A program made the position numbers and the translations under genes. Positions 1-7,123 of a stretch of DNA of 10,904 nt are shown piece by piece. Below the pieces are notes generated by a model. That model searched no databases. It had not been told where the DNA came from and saw only the letters and a program-made list of their open reading frames with translations. Origin of the DNA: Balneolales bacterium (GTDB taxonomy: Bacteria; Bacteroidota; Rhodothermia; Balneolales; Natronogracilivirgulaceae); assembly GCA_007127695.1 (NCBI GenBank), contig SKYW01000094.1, positions 1 through 10,904 of the forward strand, written 5' to 3'. Every line of letters starts with the position of its first letter. Within the stretch, counting starts at the first letter, position 1.

Positions 1-172
1 CCGCTGCTTCGATGCAGTTGCGGATCACATCCTCCGGGACGGGTTCCTCTGAAAACTCCCGGACCGTCCGCCTTTTTTTTATCAGCTCAAGGAAAGAGCG
101 GGAGCGTCGGACAAGCTCGTCCGCACCGGGTTTTTCATACTCAAGCGGGGAGAAATTAATGTTGTCTGCCAT
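1..172 (-). CDS. Nitroreductase-family protein, N-terminal part (cut by window edge)
   Basis: Only the first 57 codons are present; the gene runs leftwards off the window. From ATG at 172 the protein begins MADNINFSPLEYEKPG. Residues 24-57 hold the typical N-terminus of FMN-dependent nitroreductases: an RSRSFLELIKKRRTVREF stretch, then S-E-E-P-V-P and D-V-I-R-N-C-I-E-A-A. The arginines of RRTVREF are the segment that contacts the FMN phosphate in this family. The S-F-x-x-x-x-x-x-RR-x-V-R-x-F-S-x-x-P-V-P pattern resembles the iodotyrosine-deiodinase-like branch, but the visible part is too short to fix the substrate. Members are flavin oxidoreductases using NAD(P)H or other reductants. No clear Shine-Dalgarno precedes the ATG. 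It is divergent from the potassium channel gene. Family assignment is good; the exact function is unknown. Confidence 0.82.
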   Translation of the reverse strand, partial: MADNINFSPLEYEKPGADELVRRSRSFLELIKKRRTVREFSEEPVPEDVIRNCIEAA

Positions 173-355
173 ATTTTTAGTAAAGCAAATGATATAGAAA
201 AGGACTACAGGCAAAAAGTAAGGGATTCACGACAAAAAAACCCGCTTGGTCCTGCAAATTTGAATGTATCGACACAAGCATACCCAAAAGACATCAGATG
301 CAAGAAAACAGGTAGTAGAAGCTGGTTCAGGTGCCGTAAATATGCAGGATGTTAT

Positions 356-384
356 CTGACAGATATTCCGTAGTTTGATATATT
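356..384 (+). promoter_or_regulatory. Sigma70-type promoter candidate for the potassium channel gene
   Basis: CTGACA (356-361) and TATATT (379-384) are separated by exactly 17 bp, each one base off the E. coli consensus. The predicted transcript start is near 391. This would give a leader of about 73 nt to the ATG at 464, but only about 13 nt to the possible TTG start at 404, so it favours the ATG. A small inverted repeat overlaps the -10 box. Confidence 0.5.
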
Positions 385-389
385 ACGGA
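367..389. repeat. Short inverted repeat over the -10 region
   Basis: TCCGTA (367-372) and TACGGA (384-389) form a perfect 6-bp inverted repeat with an 11-nt spacer. It brackets the candidate -10 box of the channel gene. It could be a repressor site or chance; the size alone does not distinguish these. Confidence 0.35.
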
Positions 390-463
390 GCATCATTTCT
401 TCGTTGCGTCAAGATGCCTTGCATCGTATCAGGAAACAGGGTACCGGATTTTTTGTCATTATC

Positions 464-2239
464 ATGATGAATCTTATTGCCACCGAACTGAGTTATTTTT
501 TTGAAAAAAAAACCACCAGAATCAATCTCAAGAGACTCATCCTGTTTCTGCTGATTTTGATAGGAGTGGTTCTGCTGTTTTCGTTCATTTTCCAGGTGAT
601 CAGCCGTCACGAAGGGCAGGAGCATAGCTGGATATCGGGGCTGTATTGGACACTGGTTACCATGTCCACGCTTGGTTTCGGCGATATCGTTTTTGCATCA
701 GATATAGGCCGGATCTTTTCCGCCGCCGTTTTGATTACCGGGGTCGTTTTCCTGCTGGTCATGCTTCCGTTCACCTTCATCCAGTTCTTCTACGCCCCCT
801 GGCTGGAGGCGCAAGCCCAGGCACGCGCACCTCGCAGACTGCCGGCTGAGACCAAGAATCATATCCTGATCACAAAATACAACAGTGTTGCCATAGCGCT
901 GATCGAGAAACTCAAGGCATTTCAGTACAGGTACTGGATCGTTGTTCCGGAGCTTTCAGAGGCACTGGAAATCAGTGACATGGGTTACGAGGTGGTCCAT
1001 GGCAACGTGGATGATCCGGAAACGTGGAAGAAGCTGCAGGTGGAGCAGGCCGCCATGGTAGTGGCCAACGACGACGAGCGGGTAAATACCAACGTCACAT
1101 TTACCGTTCGCGAGCTCAGCGAGTCAGTTCCTGTCATTTCTTTTACCAACACTGACGATGCGGTCGACATTTTGAAGCTTGCCGGCAGCAATCTGGTCCT
1201 GAATCTGTCTGAAATGATGGGACAAGCGCTTGTACGACGGGTAGTGAGCGGCAGTGCACGGGTTCACGTGATAGGCCGGTTCCAGGAGCTGGTAGTCGCG
1301 GAGGCGCCGGCCGTGGAGACACCCCTTGTGGGAAAAACACTCACCGAAACCCGCATGAGGGAACTGACAGGGGTTAATATCGTCGGCATATGGGAGCGGG
1401 GAAAGTACCAGATAGCCTCATCGGATACCCTGATCAAAGAGCAAAGCATCCTGGTTCTTGTGGGAACGGTTGCCAGCCTGCGCCGGTACGACGAACTTAT
1501 GGGAATTTATCACGCTACCGACGCCCCGGTTATCGTTCTCGGCGGTGGAAAAGTGGGGACTGTAGTTGCCAGGGCACTTAAGGAACGCCAGATTCCTTTC
1601 AAGATAGTAGAGCGGCATGAAGAGCTGGATACTTTTTCAGAGCATCATATAGTGGGTGATGCGGCTGATTTCTCGGTTCTGAAAGAAGCAGGGATCGATG
1701 ATGCGCACACCGTGATCATCACGCCGAACGAAGACGACACCAATATCTATCTGACCTTGTACTGCCGCCGGCTTCGTCCCGAAATCCAGGTCATTTCACG
1801 CGCCACACTGGACCGGAACCTGCATACCTTGCGTCGCGCCGGCGCCGATTTCAGCCTGTCCTATTCCACCATGGGAGCCAATGCCATTTTCAATTACCTG
1901 CAAAGCGGGGAAATGGTCATGCTTGCAGAGGGACTTAACATATTCAAGGTGGATATGCCTGAGAAAATGTGCGGTAAGAAGATCAGCGATCTTGAACTCC
2001 GCGACCGCACGGGATGCACCATCGTCGGAATTGAAAAAGATGGCGAAATCATCCTGCAGCCGGAACCCGATTTTGTACTCAAAAAGGTGCAGAAAATCAT
2101 TATTATCGGTACCCTGGAGTCTGAGAAGAGGTTCTGGAAGTATTACAACGACGGAAAGCCCTCGGAGGGACGCAGAAAGTTTTTCAGTAAACGCATGCAG
2201 AAATCCATGAAGCGCTCCCGGTTCCTTTCCAGTAGTTAG
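464..2239 (+). CDS. Two-TM potassium channel with two RCK (TrkA-N/TrkA-C) modules
   Basis: An inner-membrane K+ channel subunit with the layout TM1-pore-TM2-RCK1-RCK2, the architecture described for GsuK-type channels. In the 591-aa product TM1 is about 22-46, the pore helix and filter 56-74 with T-L-G-F-G-D at 69-74 (family form T-V-G-Y-G-D), and TM2 about 82-108. RCK1 spans about 131-262 with a TrkA-C-like part to about 346. RCK2 spans about 355-480 with a second TrkA-C to about 560. RCK2 has an intact Rossmann glycine motif (G-G-G-K-V-G, 360-365). The same place in RCK1 reads K-Y-N-S-V-A (138-143), so that nucleotide site looks lost. The tail is strongly basic (RRKFFSKRMQK). ATG at 464 is chosen over TTG at 404, which would add 20 residues, because the promoter candidate sits at 356-384; ATG at 467 is also possible. 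No good Shine-Dalgarno is seen. The ion-channel assignment is secure; gating ligand and physiology are not visible. Confidence 0.9.
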   Translation: MMNLIATELSYFFEKKTTRINLKRLILFLLILIGVVLLFSFIFQVISRHEGQEHSWISGLYWTLVTMSTLGFGDIVFASDIGRIFSAAVLITGVVFLLVMLPFTFIQFFYAPWLEAQAQARAPRRLPAETKNHILITKYNSVAIALIEKLKAFQYRYWIVVPELSEALEISDMGYEVVHGNVDDPETWKKLQVEQAAMVVANDDERVNTNVTFTVRELSESVPVISFTNTDDAVDILKLAGSNLVLNLSEMMGQALVRRVVSGSARVHVIGRFQELVVAEAPAVETPLVGKTLTETRMRELTGVNIVGIWERGKYQIASSDTLIKEQSILVLVGTVASLRRYDELMGIYHATDAPVIVLGGGKVGTVVARALKERQIPFKIVERHEELDTFSEHHIVGDAADFSVLKEAGIDDAHTVIITPNEDDTNIYLTLYCRRLRPEIQVISRATLDRNLHTLRRAGADFSLSYSTMGANAIFNYLQSGEMVMLAEGLNIFKVDMPEKMCGKKISDLELRDRTGCTIVGIEKDGEIILQPEPDFVLKKVQKIIIIGTLESEKRFWKYYNDGKPSEGRRKFFSKRMQKSMKRSRFLSSS

Positions 2240-2273
2240 TTGCTGTCGTCAGCCGCTGGTTTGCCAATAAAAA

Positions 2274-2316
2274 AAAAGCCTGCCGCAACATACTCGCATT
2301 GTCGCAACAGGCTTTT
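2274..2316. terminator. Bidirectional intrinsic terminator between converging genes
   Basis: AAAAGCCTG (2274-2282) pairs perfectly with CAGGCTTTT (2308-2316). There is an A-run before the stem and a T-run after it, so each strand has a U-tail. It lies between the 3' ends of the channel gene (rightward) and the HiPIP gene (leftward), where a shared terminator is expected. The 25-nt loop is longer than usual. Confidence 0.75.
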
Positions 2317-2389
2317 ACAGATTGTATAAAACGATACCCTGATCTAAAGAACTCAAAGATTCAGGAAATGCGTGAAGCTGCGTATCACA

Positions 2390-2734
2390 TCAGGACTGCG
2401 GTACCCATGAGACGCACCATCCGGCAGGATGGACCGGACCGGCAAACAGGGTGCAGCCACCGCATTGCGGGCCGTGCTGGTCATCAATCCAGTACTCGCA
2501 GTTGTCGCAGCGCTCTTCTGGGTTTGGCGTTTCAGCAACGTATTGCAATGTTTCGCGAAGCTGGATGTCACTTTCACTGAGCCCGGAAAGATCGGCGCAG
2601 GGATCGGCAGCTTCCGTGGCTTCCTCACCGTTGCCGCATCCCTTCAGGAATACACCGGCGCCGGCACCGGCAAGACCAAGCATGGAAAGTTTTCCTAAAA
2701 AGGCTTTTCTACTGATCGAATTGTCTTTACTCAT
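2390..2734 (-). CDS. High-potential iron-sulfur protein (HiPIP), exported
   Basis: A 114-aa exported electron carrier with one [4Fe-4S] cluster. The C-terminal half carries the HiPIP signature: C76-x2-C79, then C94 in C-G-G-C-T-L-F-A-G, then C107 in G-W-C-V-S-W. These match the four cluster ligands of the family (C-x2-C, G-C-x-L-F-P-G, G-W-C-x-W). C46 and C91 are extra cysteines. The leader S-R-K-A-F-L-G-K followed by a hydrophobic stretch resembles a Tat signal with RK instead of RR, which is the usual route for HiPIPs. It ends in F-L-K-G-C33, a poor lipobox, so membrane anchoring is possible but unsure. Known HiPIPs carry electrons between a quinol-oxidising complex and a terminal oxidase or photosynthetic centre; in Rhodothermus marinus one feeds a caa3 oxidase. 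ATG at 2734 is preferred over an in-frame TTG at 2761. Last gene of the leftward cluster, 42 bp after the small membrane protein. Confidence 0.9.
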   Translation of the reverse strand: MSKDNSISRKAFLGKLSMLGLAGAGAGVFLKGCGNGEEATEAADPCADLSGLSESDIQLRETLQYVAETPNPEERCDNCEYWIDDQHGPQCGGCTLFAGPVHPAGWCVSWVPQS

Positions 2735-2776
2735 GGCTGAATTATTTTGGTTTAGGGACAAAAAAAACGGGATGAA

Positions 2777-3145
2777 TCACACGATAACACCTGCGATCAA
2801 CATCATTAAGCTAATAATTAAAAGAATCAAACGGAAACGGGTCGAGAAATAGAACGGGCGTATCCAGAATCCGAAGCCCCAGCGTCGTCGGATCAGCCAT
2901 TCGTAATAATGCGACCGTTGCAGCGCGCCGAGTGCTATTGTGACGTGCCCGTGCAGTATCGTCAAGCTCAACGGGAAGGCAAAAAGGAAGGTTCCTGCAT
3001 ACAGCCAGAATTCGGGGAAATCAAACCACAGCCCTATGATCGCATAGGGCCAGGCGAACAGGATGAAGAGCGGAGGAGTCAGCAGGATATTGATCCAGCT
3101 GATCCTCCGAAAGTTGTGTTCACTTAACTCTTTCCTGTTTGCCAT
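2777..3145 (-). CDS. Small membrane protein of unknown function, about three TM segments
   Basis: A 122-aa protein I do not recognise. Hydrophobic segments lie at about 16-38 (ISWINILLTPPLFILFAWPY), 46-72 (FWLYAGTFLFAFPLSLTILH) and 104-122. A polar, basic stretch between the last two (residues 77-103, with Y-E-W-L-I-R-R-R-W-G) is probably cytoplasmic. Histidines H65 and H67 lie near the end of the second segment, but nothing shows that they bind a metal or haem. ATG at 3145 is preceded by GAAAAG about 6 nt upstream, a possible weak ribosome site. It sits between the M28 peptidase (81 bp upstream) and the HiPIP gene (42 bp downstream), probably co-transcribed. A role with the HiPIP, for example as a membrane partner, is conjecture. 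The coding call is supported by length, the membrane pattern and snug spacing. Confidence 0.72.
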   Translation of the reverse strand: MANRKELSEHNFRRISWINILLTPPLFILFAWPYAIIGLWFDFPEFWLYAGTFLFAFPLSLTILHGHVTIALGALQRSHYYEWLIRRRWGFGFWIRPFYFSTRFRLILLIISLMMLIAGVIV

Positions 3146-3171
3146 GGTTGTCTTTTCAAGCGTTGCTGCCG

Positions 3172-3216
3172 CTTGCCTTGGTACTGCTTGCTTTGCTATC
3201 GTTTGCTTTGCTATCG
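3172..3216. repeat. 15-bp tandem repeat, about three copies
   Basis: Two adjacent copies of a 15-bp unit, 3187-3201 and 3202-3216 (core TTGCTTTGCTATCG), differ at one base. A more diverged copy at 3172-3186 matches at 11 of 15 positions. The array fills most of the 81-bp gap between the M28 peptidase and the small membrane protein. A multiple-of-three unit just past a stop codon could be a remnant of a coding repeat or simple slippage DNA. Confidence 0.6.
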
Positions 3217-3226
3217 CATACGTTGA

Positions 3227-4882
3227 TCAAAGCTGTGATGCTTCTTCCAGCGCCCGCCTCCGCGCTTCCTCAAATTCGTCACCCGGTGTCCACCGACGCA
3301 TTTCATCGGCGTTTGCGATGTGCAAGGCTACACGGTAAATCAGCTTCAGGTCCGCCATCGCACCGGAGAGGTCCCACCAGTCATGGATGCGGTCGTGTAC
3401 CGTGTGATAAATCTTGTTTCTGTACTCGGCAATCTGGTCATGGTAGTCGTCCGGCTTGTCAACGAACTGGGTGCCGGGATTTGGATAAAGTGCAGGCACG
3501 CCCACCCGGGCAAAGGAGAAGTGGTCGGAACGGTAGTAAATTCCCTGTTCCGGACGCGGATCCGGTTTGACGATCCGGTCGAGCCGTTCGGCTTCTTCAG
3601 CAAGGATCTCGTCGATGTCCGACCTGCCGTAACCGACAGCCACAAAATCTTTTGTTTCACCGAAGATATTGGTGGCATCGAGATTGATGTTGGCGGAAAT
3701 CTTGCCGGCGTGCACTGGTGGATTTTCGGCGAAGTAGCGGGAGCCAAGCAGTCCGGATTCTTCGGCAGTCACCGAAACAAAATAGAGGCTGCGGCGGATA
3801 TCTTCCGGCTCCATCTGGTAAAGCCGCGCCAGATTGAGCATGAGGCTCACACCGCTGGCATTGTCCCATGCACCGTTGAAGATGGAGTCGCCATCCACTG
3901 GTGCTCCGATGCCGAGATGGTCATGGTGGGCGGAAAAAACAACGGCTTCCTCTGCCAGTTGCGGATCTGATCCGGTGATTTTGCCAACTACATTCTGTCC
4001 GGCAATATCGCGGTAGACGGCATCCATGGAGGCATCGATGCGTACGCCTGTGAGTGGAATCGGCTCAAAATAGGGGCTCTCGGCGGCATCCAGCATGTCC
4101 TGCAAATTGAGTCCGGCCATTTCAAACAGCTCGCGGCTGCGGTCGTGGGTCAGCCATCCGTTGAATTGTGTGGCCGGTTCCTCATCCTCGAACACGAAGA
4201 GCCGTTCCCGGCTCCAGCTGTTGCGGACGACATCCCAGCCGTATCCGGCCGTTTCATCGGTGTGGATGATCAGCGCGCCAAGGGCGCCTTTTTCGGCGGC
4301 TTGTTCAAATTTATAGGTCCAGCGTCCGTAGTAGAGGCGGTTGCCGCCATCAAACCGGTCCTCATGGGTCACCGGGTTGAAATTTTTGAAAACAAGCACC
4401 TTGCCGGATACATCGGCTCCCTTGAAGTCATCCCAGTCCTCTTCCGGGGCCTCGATGCCGTATCCGACATAGATCATTTCGGCATCACGCACGTCGACCG
4501 ACTGCTGCGTATGCGCCGGCCAGGCCATGGCATCGTCCTGGTAGGCCAGCGGGACCCGCTGGTTGCCCGACCGAAGCGACACATTTACATTGTGGGCAAC
4601 TTGTCCCATCAGAGGCACATCCTGGGTGTAGGAGCCGTCGGGCATGCCGGGTTCCACGCCAAGCTCTTCAAACTGGCTGATGACATAGGCCACCGTCATT
4701 TCTTCGTACACGGTGCCGGGCGTGCGGCCGCCGAACTCATCGGATGCCAGGACTTCGACATGTTCCAGGATGTGCTGCTCGCTCATTGGTCCGGGCAACA
4801 CGCCGCAGTCGTGGGTCGGACCGCAAGCGAAAGCAGCAAACAGAATGGTGACGGTCAAAAGAGAGAAATAGATTTGTTTCAT
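3227..4882 (-). CDS. M28 family zinc metallopeptidase with PA-type insert, exported
   Basis: A 551-aa aminopeptidase-like enzyme. The N-terminus is a signal peptide (MKQIYFSLLTVTILFAAFAC); C20 after A-F-A is a weak lipobox, so it may be a lipoprotein. A PA-type insert covers about 125-290 (V-G-Y-G-I at 139-143, G-K-V-L-V at 160-164, G-A-L-I-I at 202-206). The co-catalytic zinc site of family M28 is complete: H319-x-D321 in S-A-H-H-D-H-L-G, bridging D340 in W-D-N-A-S-G, general base E374 with zinc ligand E375 in T-A-E-E-S-G, D402 in N-L-D, and H454 in R-S-D-H-F-S. Family members remove N-terminal residues from peptides outside the cytoplasm; the exact preference cannot be read here. The gene starts 51 bp after alanine dehydrogenase and is probably co-transcribed with it, which would pair peptide hydrolysis with alanine use (inference). 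The ribosome site is weak (GGAA about 9 nt before ATG). Confidence 0.93.
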   Translation of the reverse strand: MKQIYFSLLTVTILFAAFACGPTHDCGVLPGPMSEQHILEHVEVLASDEFGGRTPGTVYEEMTVAYVISQFEELGVEPGMPDGSYTQDVPLMGQVAHNVNVSLRSGNQRVPLAYQDDAMAWPAHTQQSVDVRDAEMIYVGYGIEAPEEDWDDFKGADVSGKVLVFKNFNPVTHEDRFDGGNRLYYGRWTYKFEQAAEKGALGALIIHTDETAGYGWDVVRNSWSRERLFVFEDEEPATQFNGWLTHDRSRELFEMAGLNLQDMLDAAESPYFEPIPLTGVRIDASMDAVYRDIAGQNVVGKITGSDPQLAEEAVVFSAHHDHLGIGAPVDGDSIFNGAWDNASGVSLMLNLARLYQMEPEDIRRSLYFVSVTAEESGLLGSRYFAENPPVHAGKISANINLDATNIFGETKDFVAVGYGRSDIDEILAEEAERLDRIVKPDPRPEQGIYYRSDHFSFARVGVPALYPNPGTQFVDKPDDYHDQIAEYRNKIYHTVHDRIHDWWDLSGAMADLKLIYRVALHIANADEMRRWTPGDEFEEARRRALEEASQL

Positions 4883-4933
4883 TTTTTTGGATTCCGTTTT
4901 GATTTCAGTTTTGAGATGGGAAAGATCGGTGGC

Positions 4934-6154
4934 TTATATCCGGCTGGCGATCAGCATTTCGATATCGCGGTAGGGCATGTCGAAGAGCTGTGCGAGCGAT
5001 TTTTTTGTAAGCTGGTTTTTGTAGACGTAAGTGCCGTTGCGCAGGCTGACATTGGTCCAGAGCGCCTCGCGCAGTCCGCCGGCATCGCCGATATCCAGCA
5101 GAAAAGGTACCAGCAGGTTGTTCAATGCGATGGTGGCCGTGCGGGCGACATTGGACGGGATGTTCGGGACACAGTAATGGACCACTCCGCTCTCCATATA
5201 CACCGGATCGGAATGGGACGTGGAACGGCTGGTCTCGATGCAGCCGCCCTGGTCGATGACCGCATCCACGATCACGCTGCCATCTTTCATGGTCCCGACC
5301 ATGGTACGGGTAACCCAGCAGGGAGACCGGTGGCCTTCCACCATCGCCGCCCCGATCACCACATCGGCCACCTTGAGCGCCGAGGAGATGAACTGGTGCG
5401 TTGCCATGGCGGTGATGATCCGGCGGTCGAGCGAGTTCTCGAGGTGGCGCAGCTGTGCCAGGTCGGTGTCCATCACAAACACCTGCGCCCCGTACCCGAG
5501 GGCGGTGCGTGCGGCGTACTCGGCAATGATGCCGGCGCCCAGGATCACCACCGTGGCCGGCGGGACGCCCGATATGCCTCCGAGCAGGATCCCCTGGCCC
5601 TGCTGGTTGTTTTCAAGGTAGTGGGCTGCGATCTGGACCGACATGGATCCGGTGATCTCGTGCATCATGCGCACGATGGGGAAACTGTTGTCAGGCGATT
5701 TGATGAACTCAAAGCCGATCCCTGTAATGTTTTTGCGGATGATTTCCTTCAGGTAGCCCTCGGTGGTGTTGCCCAGATGCAGCGCGGAGATGATGGTCTG
5801 GTCCGGCTGAAGCAGTTCGTGCTCGCTTTCATCCGGCGGTGCCACTTTCAGGATGATCTCGGACTTCTTGTAAAGCTCTTCGGTGGACCAGACGATGGTG
5901 GCCCCGGCATCCGAGTACTCCTGATCGGTGAAACGGGCGTCCTCGCCCGCGCCTGCCTCAATATGGATTTCATGACCGTTGGCCTTCAGGTCCGCAACAC
6001 CGCCCGGTGTGACCGCCATCCGTCGCTCATCCTTGGAACGTTCCTTCGGTAATCCTATCTTCATGCTGACGCGCGAGCCCGTGTATTCTTCGGTTTTTTC
6101 CAGTGTCTTCAACCCGAACTGGTGCGCCACCTGATAGGGGTTCATTATTTCCAT
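4934..6154 (-). CDS. ald: Alanine dehydrogenase (AlaDH/PNT family)
   Basis: Converts L-alanine and NAD+ to pyruvate, ammonia and NADH in the cytoplasm. The 406-aa product has the family landmarks: M-K-I-G-L-P-K-E at 31-38, substrate arginine R45 in R-R-M-A-V-T-P, catalytic K103 in L-K-V-A-P-P, catalytic H126 in A-L-H-L-G-N, and D301 in I-D-Q-G-G-C. The Rossmann motif is G-A-G-I-I-A at 206-211, with alanine for the third glycine. D229, at the end of the second strand of that fold, points to NAD rather than NADP. The core usually starts near residue 31 (about 370 aa), so residues 1-30 are an extension, which I recall from homologues in Bacteroidota. ATG at 6154 is chosen; ATGs at 6145 and 6064 are in frame. 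It is the first gene of the leftward cluster and divergent from rsmA, with a TATAAT 40 bp upstream. AlaDH is much likelier than the related transhydrogenase alpha subunit or saccharopine-type enzymes because of the catalytic K/H pair and single-chain length. Confidence 0.9.
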   Translation of the reverse strand: MEIMNPYQVAHQFGLKTLEKTEEYTGSRVSMKIGLPKERSKDERRMAVTPGGVADLKANGHEIHIEAGAGEDARFTDQEYSDAGATIVWSTEELYKKSEIILKVAPPDESEHELLQPDQTIISALHLGNTTEGYLKEIIRKNITGIGFEFIKSPDNSFPIVRMMHEITGSMSVQIAAHYLENNQQGQGILLGGISGVPPATVVILGAGIIAEYAARTALGYGAQVFVMDTDLAQLRHLENSLDRRIITAMATHQFISSALKVADVVIGAAMVEGHRSPCWVTRTMVGTMKDGSVIVDAVIDQGGCIETSRSTSHSDPVYMESGVVHYCVPNIPSNVARTATIALNNLLVPFLLDIGDAGGLREALWTNVSLRNGTYVYKNQLTKKSLAQLFDMPYRDIEMLIASRI

Positions 6155-6193
6155 GTAGGTACCGGAGTATTCGTGGAAGGATCAAAATGACAA

Positions 6194-6199
6194 ATTATA
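6194..6199 (-). promoter_or_regulatory. Possible -10 box for the alanine dehydrogenase cluster
   Basis: On the minus strand this is a perfect TATAAT, 40 bp upstream of the ald ATG, with a run of nine T just upstream (6199-6207). That would give a leader of about 33 nt. No convincing -35 hexamer lies 16-18 bp upstream. The A/T-rich stretch is the only one in the 180-bp divergent gap, so it is the most likely promoter position but unproven. Confidence 0.35.
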
Positions 6200-6334
6200 A
6201 AAAAAAATGATGAATTGGATGCCATTTGATATCCGCGGCATCCTGCACCCTCGCGCCTTTGCAACCCGACAAGATGATACGGATATTGCAGCGTGCAGGC
6301 GCCGGCAATACGGCCCGGGAACACATCCACACCG

Positions 6335-7123
6335 ATGAACATCAGACCCAAGAAATCACTCGGACAGCATTTTCTGAAGGATGGCAACATCGTCCGGCGG
6401 ATCGTGGGGCACGTGCAGGCGGGCAAGGAGGACCGGGTTGTGGAAATCGGTCCCGGAACCGGTGCCTTGACCGTGCCGCTATCGGAACGGTATCCGGATC
6501 TGCATGTCTTCGAAGTGGACGAGCGGGCGATCGAGGTGATAGCGCGGCAGTGTCCCGGCGTCACCATCCATCCCGTCAGCTTTCTGGATGCCGACATTGC
6601 TTCGCTTCAAAAGGAGCCGGGGGAGCGTCTGTTCGTAGTTGGCAATCTGCCCTACTTCCTGACCAGCCCGATCCTGTTTCGTATCCTGGATCAGGGGTCG
6701 CTTTTTTCGCAGGCCGTGCTCATGATACAGAAAGAGGTGGCCGAACGGCTGGTGGCGCGTCCCCGTACAAAAGAATACGGTATTCTGAGTGTGCAGGCAC
6801 AGGTTCTGGGAAAGGTGGAGCTTCTGTTTCCGGTTTCGCGACATGTTTTTCATCCACCTCCCAAGGTCGAAAGTGCGGTGATTTCGTACCGGCCGGGAAA
6901 TGAGACGTTCCCGGGTTCGGTGGACGATCTTCCGGTTCCCCTGGCCCGGTTCAAGCTGGTGGTGCGCACAGCATTTCAACAGCGCCGCAAACGTCTTTCC
7001 AATGCACTCAAGGGTCTGTTCGGCGGCTCCTTTCCGGATGGATTCGATGCAGGCAGAAGGGCGGAAGAACTCGAGCCGGTGGAGTTTGTCCGGCTGGCGG
7101 AATGGCTGGAAAACAGGAGATGA
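6335..7123 (+). CDS. rsmA: 16S rRNA (adenine1518-N6/adenine1519-N6)-dimethyltransferase
   Basis: RsmA (KsgA) dimethylates two adjacent adenines in the 3'-terminal hairpin of 16S rRNA late in small-subunit assembly, using S-adenosylmethionine. The 262-aa product starts with K-K-S-L-G-Q-H-F-L-K-D (6-16), typical of the family. The SAM-binding motif E-I-G-P-G-T-G is at 37-43, the acidic E60-V-D62 ends the second strand, and the catalytic N-L-P-Y motif is at 104-107. Q-K-E-V-A-E-R-L (132-139) and the H-P-P-P-K-V-E-S (172-179) loop also match. Length is normal. ATG at 6335 is chosen because it places this N-terminus as in homologues; GTG at 6293 would add 14 unlike residues. A weak promoter-like pair (TTGCAA 6259-6264, GATATT 6282-6287, 17-bp spacer) would start transcription after that GTG, which also favours 6335. 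It is divergent from ald and upstream of the groESL control region. Confidence 0.95.
   Translation: MNIRPKKSLGQHFLKDGNIVRRIVGHVQAGKEDRVVEIGPGTGALTVPLSERYPDLHVFEVDERAIEVIARQCPGVTIHPVSFLDADIASLQKEPGERLFVVGNLPYFLTSPILFRILDQGSLFSQAVLMIQKEVAERLVARPRTKEYGILSVQAQVLGKVELLFPVSRHVFHPPPKVESAVISYRPGNETFPGSVDDLPVPLARFKLVVRTAFQQRRKRLSNALKGLFGGSFPDGFDAGRRAEELEPVEFVRLAEWLENRR

Noticed and set aside
404..463. TTG start at 404 adding 20 residues to the potassium channel
   Set aside because: It would lie only about 13 nt after the predicted transcript start, the added residues do not resemble the family, and ATG codons follow at 464 and 467. It stays possible.
3320..3970. A 216-codon + strand frame inside the M28 gene
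   Set aside because: It mirrors the peptidase catalytic region, which has all its zinc ligands on the other strand.
4145..6052. A 635-codon open frame on the + strand, antisense to the M28 peptidase and alanine dehydrogenase genes
   Set aside because: It spans two well-supported genes and their gap on the other strand, its translation is rich in His/Gly/Arg/Asp with no recognisable domain, and it has no ribosome site. It is best explained by codon bias of the real genes, though its length is striking.
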